DNA from: Chaenocephalus aceratus
Lineage: Eukaryota; Chordata; Actinopteri; Perciformes; Channichthyidae
Assembly: GCA_023974075.1 (NCBI GenBank)
Contig: CM043799.1
Location: 9,387,250-9,451,249, forward strand
Direction: 5' to 3'
DNA: 64,000 nt
The notes beneath the pieces were generated by a model. That model saw only the letters and a program-made list of their open reading frames with translations. It searched no databases and had not been told where the DNA came from. This document shows positions 58,609-64,000 of the stretch, in pieces. Position numbers and translations under genes: made by a program. Each line of letters starts with the position of its first letter. Within the stretch, counting starts at the first letter, position 1.

Positions 58609-58780
58609 GCCATTTTGGCGCGCTTGTTTTGCTGCGCACAGAGAAAAGTGTCATATATTTTACGTCATGCGATCGGCTCTCGCGATCGGCATGTTTAGAG
58701 AGCACCGATCGATCGGCAGAGAGTGAGTATCGGCCGATCTCGATCGGTGACCGATCGATCGGAGCATCCCTACTCTAAAC

Positions 58781-59175
58781 ACATATGACCATCTCTCCAA
58801 TGGCAAAATGTACATCATATGCTGTAATAGAAAACCTACTTTATCAGTTTTACAAGAAAACATGTTTAATGGATGTGCACAATGGGTGGTTGGGACAATC
58901 CTTGTGAAGGGAATCTTCCCATCACTGAGCAGAACATAGTTTTCAAAGAGAAGCATCCAGACGTGTCCAATATCTCAGATTAGATGATCCCAAATGGGGC
59001 TTAGGAAAAGCCAGTGCCATTACTGTAGAGATCCTGAATGTACTATAATGGGCTTTAAGAAAGGATAGAAATGGGGAAATATATCTGCCACACATAGGCT
59101 TCTTCCTTTCAGCATGTATGCAACACATAATTTCCCAGTTCATAACTATTTCTGTACAAACTCAACAGCATTAAT
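58781..59175. other. Nothing recognised
   Basis: Short stretch between two hAT copies; no coding recognised. Confidence 0.4.
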
Positions 59176-59179
59176 ATGT

Positions 59180-59363
59180 AAGAGAACATTTGAAACTTTA
59201 GCAGTCTGCGTGTTCTGCCTGCAGGGAGGGGCGGGCCGGCCCTGCGAGTAAAGTAACAAGTTACTTTATGTAGAGAGTAACGAAGTAGTGTAATATATTA
59301 CTTTTTTTAAACTAATATGTAATATGTAATATATTACTTTTTTTAGTAACGACCCCATCTCTG
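59180..59363. mobile_element. 5'-truncated copy of the 3083-4431 hAT
   Basis: AGAGAACATTTGAAACTTTA, then GGAGGGGCGGGCCGGCCCTG, then the TTAC/GTAACG subterminal region and CCCCATCTCTG repeat the last roughly 195 bp of the element at 3083-4431. The other end is missing, so no target duplication can be read. Confidence 0.85.
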
Positions 59364-59598
59364 ATTATAGTATAATAACATTATACTTAAAATACATGTA
59401 TTTATGGTGCTTAAATTGTGATAGAACCTTACTATAAATACATTTTTATTAACATGATAGCACAATTTAAAAGTATTAAATACAGTCAGAAAGTGCATTT
59501 GAAGTTAATTGGAAATATAACAGGTGTGCTTGAATAAGTATGATAATAGTATGTTGAAAACACACTTATGAATTACTATGAATTGAGCTGAATGCCCT

Positions 59599-60630
59599 TT
59601 TAAGTATATTTCCAACACACTGGTGATACAATACAATTATACTTAAAGCATGTTTCAAATGTCCTTTTAAAGGTGACATGTCATGCTTTTCCGGTTATTG
59701 CCCGTCCCCTTGTGTGTTATGAAGGTTTTTATGCATGTACAGTGTAAACGGTGTGCAGAGTCAAAACCCTCAAAGTACACCATGTAGGGAGTAACACTCT
59801 AAAACAGAAAATACCTCCCCAAAACGCCTCGTTGGAGATACGTCACTGTCCATTTGATTTTTCCGGGTACATCATGATGTCATGTCGTCCCCGGAACGAA
59901 ATGGACCAATCCGTGGAGCCGTTACGTTACGTCCGTTACGTTAAGCCCCCGCTGATTGGTCCAAATTGACCAATCCACGGACTTCCTCACACACTCAGTG
60001 CAGGCAGCTCTGCTGATCTCTCCTCCCTGGCTGCAGGCTGATAACAGACAGTTGGGATCGCGGCGAAATTCTCTCTGCAGACCCATTCTCACAGCGTTTA
60101 TCAACCTTTTTCTTACTCAATATCAAGCCACACTTATTGTTTTTACTTCGGCTGTGACTTTGTGTGTGCTCAGGGTGAGTTTGGCTGTGTTTCGCTGTGT
60201 ATCGCTAAACAAGGAAATCACACCTCCACGGAGCTTAGCGCGATTCACAACGTCCCGACTGGTCCCGACCAATCGGAGCACACTGGACTCACAGGGAGGA
60301 GGGGGCAAGAGCTGCAACGAGCCGTTTAGTGGAGAGAGTGAATACACATACTTTACAGAGATGCTGTATGCGAAACCAATGTGAGTTTGGAAAATTGCAC
60401 AGTATAAATCTATTCTAGTAGACCACAACAATGGAATTATGATCAGTGGAAATGGCCATGACATGTGACCTTTAAGTATATTTCCAACACACTGGTGATA
60501 CAATACAATTATACTTAAAGCATGTTTCGAATGCACACGAATGCCCTTTTAAGTATATTTCCAACACACTGGTGATATAATACAATTGTGCTTAAAGTGT
60601 GTTTCGAATGCACATAAATCATGATTTTAA
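59599..60630. repeat. About 76-bp tandem repeat holding a MITE
   Basis: Units built on TTAAGTATATTTCCAACACA followed by CTGGTGATACAATACAATTA occur at about 59599, 60472 and 60549. The first two are separated by the TTAA element 59671-60471. The sequence around (59364-60845) is rich in AGTACACTT/AGTATACTT motifs and may be one larger unclassified repeat. Confidence 0.75.
59671..60471 (+). mobile_element. 801-bp TTAA-flanked MITE
   Basis: AGGTGACATGTCATG and CATGACATGTGACCT ends abut TTAA on both sides (59667-59670 and 60472-60475). Same family as 27391-27916 but about 275 bp longer, opposite orientation. The interior includes a GACCAATCC.CGGA block also present in the shorter copy. No coding: the open frames here are chance. 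Confidence 0.9.
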
Positions 60631-60960
60631 CTGGTGTACTTTAGTACACTTAAAGTTTACAAAAGGTTGTGCCAATTTAGCACACTATTTCACTTCAAGT
60701 ATACTCAACTAATGATTAAGTAGTACTCCAGTACTACTTGAGTACACTTTAGTATACTTGAATGTGACCAAAATAGCACATTTATCTAAAAGTGTACTTA
60801 GTACATTCTTCTAAAAGTATAATTTAAGCATACTATTTTTTTTACCTGGGAAGCGTTCTCTAGTCTAGACTTTCTCATGTGCAGAACTGGAATGAGTGGA
60901 AACGGTGTTGACTTAAAACATTCCACCTGTGACCACCAACATGCGGTGGTGGCAAGCTGT

Positions 60961-63160
60961 CATTACATTACATTGCATTTAGCTGATGCTTTTATCCAAA
61001 GTGACTTACAATAAGTGCGTTCGACCAACAAAATACAAACTTGAAGAAAACAGAATCATATAAGTACATCAGGTTTCATAGAGCAAAAACATTTCAAGTG
61101 CTACTCAACTGGCTTTAGATAAGCCAGTCCTTTATTAGTATATAAGTGCTTTGTTAATAGTTCTATCGCTCGAAGTGGAGTCGAAAGAGATGAGTTTTCA
61201 GTCTGCGCCGAAAGGTGTGTATTGTAGAATTTAGGAAGGTTGAAGACCAGATGAGCAGCTGAATTCTGGATGAGCTGCAGAGGTCGGATGGCACATGCAG
61301 GTAGACCAGCCAGGAGGGAGTTTTAGTAGTCTAGGCATGAGATGACGAGAGCCTGGACCAGAACCTGCGTTGCTTTCTGGGACAGCTGGGGACGTATCTT
61401 CCTGATGTTGTAAAGCGTGTATCTGCAGCAACGGGTTGTAGCAGCTATGTTTGCAGTGAAGGACAGGTTGTTATCTAGGGTCACACCCAGATTCCTTGCA
61501 GTCTGAGTCGAGGAAACAATAGAGGTCCCGATGTTGATTGTTAGGTCAAGAGTGGGACAATCTTTTCCCGGAAGGAAAAGCAGTTCAGTCTTGTCAAGGT
61601 TGAGCTTGAGGTGGTGAGCAGACATCCACTGAGATATGTCAGCTAGACAAGCAGAGTGCGAAGGAGGATCTGATGATTCACCGTGTCGAATGCAGCAGAC
61701 AGGTCCAACAGGATGATGACAGAGTATAGGGAGGCTGCTTTAGCAGTGTGCAGTTCCTCAGTGACAGCAATGAGGGCAGTTTTCTGTGGAGTGACCTGCC
61801 TTGAAACCAGACTGGTTGCGGATCCAGAAGGTTGTTCTGATGGAGATAACAGGAGAGTTGTTTAAAGACAGCGCGTTCAAGTGTTTTCGACAGGAACGGG
61901 AGGAGAGAGACAGGCCTGTAGTTTATAACATCAGACGGGTTGAGAGTGGGTTTCTTTAGGAGAGGGTTTACTCTTGCCTCCTTGAGACTGTTTGGAAAGT
62001 GACCAGAAGTTAGAGAAGTGTTGATGAAATGGGTGATAAACGGTAGAATATCAGGAGCGATAGTCTGAAGGAGGTTTGAGGGGATAGGGTCCAGAGGACA
62101 GGTGGTAGGGCGAGCAGAGGTAATGAGGGTAAGAACCTCACTTGGAGAGAGAGGGGAAAAGGAGGTCAGTGTGTGGGTGAAAGGAGGGTCTGGTGACCCA
62201 GCGGTGAGTAAAGATGAGTCAGAAAAAGAAGAGCGAATATCATCAACCTTTTTTTCAAAGTGGTTAACAAAGTCGCTTGACAGAAGTGAGGGGCTTTGGG
62301 AGGGTCCAAGAGGGTGGAGAAGATGGAAAATAGTTTTTTGGGATTGGAATAGGAAGATTGGATCTTATCTTGAAAGAAAGTGCTTTTTGCCTGAGAGATC
62401 GAAGCAGAGAAAGAGGAGAGGAGAGCCTGATAGGTTAGGAGGTCGTCACGGTGTTTGGATTTCCACCGTTTCCGCTCTGCTGCCCTAAGGACGGTTCTAT
62501 TAGCACGCAGTGCATCATTTAGCCAGGGAGCAGGAGGGGACTGACGAGCCTGCCGAGATGTGAGAGGACAGAGTGAGTCCAGAGAGGATGAGAGAGAAGA
62601 GAGGAGAGTTTTCTGCAGCAGAGTTTGGAGGCAGGAGTTGGAACGAGTCAGAGGAAGGGAGGGCTGAGAGAACCGATGAGGCAAGGGTAGAGGGGGGAGA
62701 GGGAACGAAGGTTACGGCGGACAGGTGCAGGATGAGAAGAGATTAGTTTGTCATGTTTGGAAAGGGGTAGAGAGAATGAAATGAAGAAGTGATCGGATGT
62801 GTGGAGCGGGTTTACAGAGAGGTTAGAAGTAGCGCAGTTCCTTGAGAATATGAGATCAAGGACATTGCCAGCTTTATGAGTTGGTGGGGATGGAGACAGT
62901 GAGAAAGGAAAGGCGGTTAACAGAGATGTTAGTTCGTCTATCTTCCCCGTCTGGAGGTTGAAGTCTCCGAGAAGTACAGTGGGAGGGCCAGTTTCAGGGA
63001 TGTGCGAGAGGAGATTATCTAATTCCTCCAAGAAGTTCCCCAAGGCACCTGGTGGACGGTAGAGAACAACAATGGTTAATTGTATAGGATGGGTTACTGT
63101 GACGGCAATGGAATTCAAAGGTGGAAGGAGTGAAGAAGGTCATTGTGAGAAGGTGAATCA
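60961..63160 (-). mobile_element. L2-type LINE, inverted, internally deleted
   Basis: The 3' end at low coordinates carries the typical tail (CATTACATTACATTGCATTT, AGCTGATGCTTTTATCC). Minus-strand coding gives, in order, endonuclease (63118-62648), the linker (62684-62166), the RT fingers/palm start (about 62160-61655) and the RT C-terminus (61650-61240). The 5' boundary is not sharp. There is no long duplication visible at the ends. Confidence 0.85.
61240..63118 (-). pseudogene. L2 endonuclease-reverse transcriptase, lacking the catalytic box
   Basis: Endonuclease: VLYRPPGALGNFLEELDNLL, LLGDFN, LDLIFSRN and SDHFFISFSLPL. Linker: PAPWLNDALRANRTVLRAAE. RT: LDPIPSNLLQTI, NYRPVSLLPFLSKTLERAVF and [17 protein letters not shown]. 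The sequence then jumps near 61651 directly to [29 protein letters not shown] and later ARNLGVTLDNNLSF, NIRKIRPQLS and GLPACAIRPLQLIQNSAA. The stretch between, which in L2 elements holds the YADD box, is deleted (about 150 residues by family comparison from memory). Additional frame shifts occur near 62660 and in the RT. No active enzyme can be made. Confidence 0.85.
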
Positions 63161-63169
63161 CTGATCAAA

Positions 63170-64000
63170 ATATTGTATTCATGTATTGACTTAGCAGTTA
63201 GGAAATCAGAGCACATTGTATTTTCTTCATGCACTGTGGGAACTTCACTATACAAGCACTGCATACTGTAATTTCCCTGAGCACTGAGCATGGTGAATAT
63301 GAACCGCTAACACAGCAACCATGAAAACAAACAGACCGGCCTTTCTGAGAGCTGTAAATTCAGACGTTATGGGTGAGCCATTTGATAATCCTTTGCTAAC
63401 AACTCCATATGCAGAGAGTGTTTGAGCAAATTATCCCTGACAGTTGCACTTTGCAAACAATAGACTCATGACTCACTATGACATGTAATTTATGCTCACA
63501 AATACATATATCAGAGGTTGCATTGACTCACATTATGATGCGTTCAAGTTTAGCATTGCCCAAAGGATAATTATAACATGAGTTCAAATGTGTTCTTTTA
63601 AACTATGGCAAGAATCTTGAATACATATTTACACTTACATTTACAAAGGAATTAAGAGCAATATAAAATAGGAATACAAAAATTCAATTGTGATCGTTTA
63701 CCCTAAAAAGCAGCTTAGAAAATGTAAAATTGAAGCTGCTAATGCCAATCAGCGTTTTAATAAAAGCAATTATTTAAATAATACAATCAGTTTTTTTTTC
63801 CGATTTGTTTAAACTGTGTTTTTTGTGTGCAAATAACCACTATAGATCACAATAACAAAAGAAACACTTTTTTGTATTACTTTGCAACAGTTAACATTAT
63901 TTTATAATGTAATTATTAGTTAAACATCTCAGCTACATACCCTAAGGGTTAATGGATTTAAAAAAAAAGGCTTATGTCAAGTCCTGGTAAACGTCATATG
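63170..64000. other. Nothing recognised
   Basis: AT-rich DNA to the window end with no coding or repeat structure recognised. Confidence 0.4.

Larger units (their letters stand above)
57367..58772. mobile_element. hAT element, 1406 bp, with nested insertion
   Basis: Starts TAGGGATGCTCCGATCG and ends CGATCGGAGCATCCCTA, perfect 17-bp inverted repeats, with a perfect 8-bp duplication CTCTAAAC at 57359-57366 and 58773-58780. Both ends are dense in CCGATC/GATCGG. It holds the element at 57821-58447 and four 14-bp repeats at 58553-58608. No transposase frame was seen. Confidence 0.93.

Overview
This is a stretch of a ray-finned fish (teleost) nuclear genome. The evidence is one vertebrate gene with small GT/AG-bounded exons separated by multi-kilobase introns, and intronic and flanking DNA filled with repeat classes typical of fish: hAT, Tc1, PIF/Harbinger and TTAA-flanked elements, L1 and L2 LINEs, a tRNA-derived SINE, a Sushi-like Ty3/Gypsy retrotransposon and long microsatellites. 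Nothing points to bacteria, a plasmid or a virus genome.

The host gene is gamma-2-syntrophin (sntg2) on the + strand. Six exons can be placed exactly: 18738-18862, 31468-31597, 33418-33456, 34080-34196, 44387-44458 and 47042-47251. They join in frame and encode the PDZ-to-PH linker and most of the C-terminal PH-like region. The N-terminal exons (first PH half, PDZ) and the last exons are not found here, so both ends of the gene lie outside the window or escaped reading by eye. Five introns are complete, the largest being 12.6 kb and 10.2 kb.

Layout. 1-1.45 kb: 5' end of an inverted Sushi-like Gypsy element (LTR, primer site, open gag running off the edge). 3.1-4.4 kb: hAT element with a giant foldback. 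5.6-10.4 kb: LINE fragments and short inverted-repeat elements. 11.0-17.0 kb: full-length L1-type LINE on the minus strand with a perfect 15-bp target duplication, ORF1 open and ORF2 broken. 18.7-47.3 kb: sntg2 exons, with a 2.8-kb foldback element (19.4-22.3), TTAA elements, a hAT element carrying a Harbinger insertion (35.9-38.2), a 20-bp minisatellite (38.6-39.3), a TTAA element split by a hAT (39.5-40.9), a Tc1 element with a nearly complete transposase (41.0-42.6), and nested inverted repeats (44.6-46.3). 47.3-64 kb: SINE, Harbinger and hAT nests (50-52 kb), microsatellites, a hAT with a nested element and a 64-bp perfect palindrome (57.4-58.8), a TTAA element inside a tandem array, and an internally deleted L2 LINE (61.0-63.2).

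The main theme is nested transposition that can be read directly from target duplications: 8-bp repeats for five hAT copies, TTA/TAA for two Harbinger copies, TTAA for several small elements, 15 bp for the L1. I did not find an undescribed defence, toxin or regulatory system. The more informative items are a self-priming signature in the Gypsy LTR, a MADF-domain exon kept inside a 570-bp Harbinger derivative, a BED-finger remnant in a hAT, and a roughly 60-bp module shared by two otherwise different elements.
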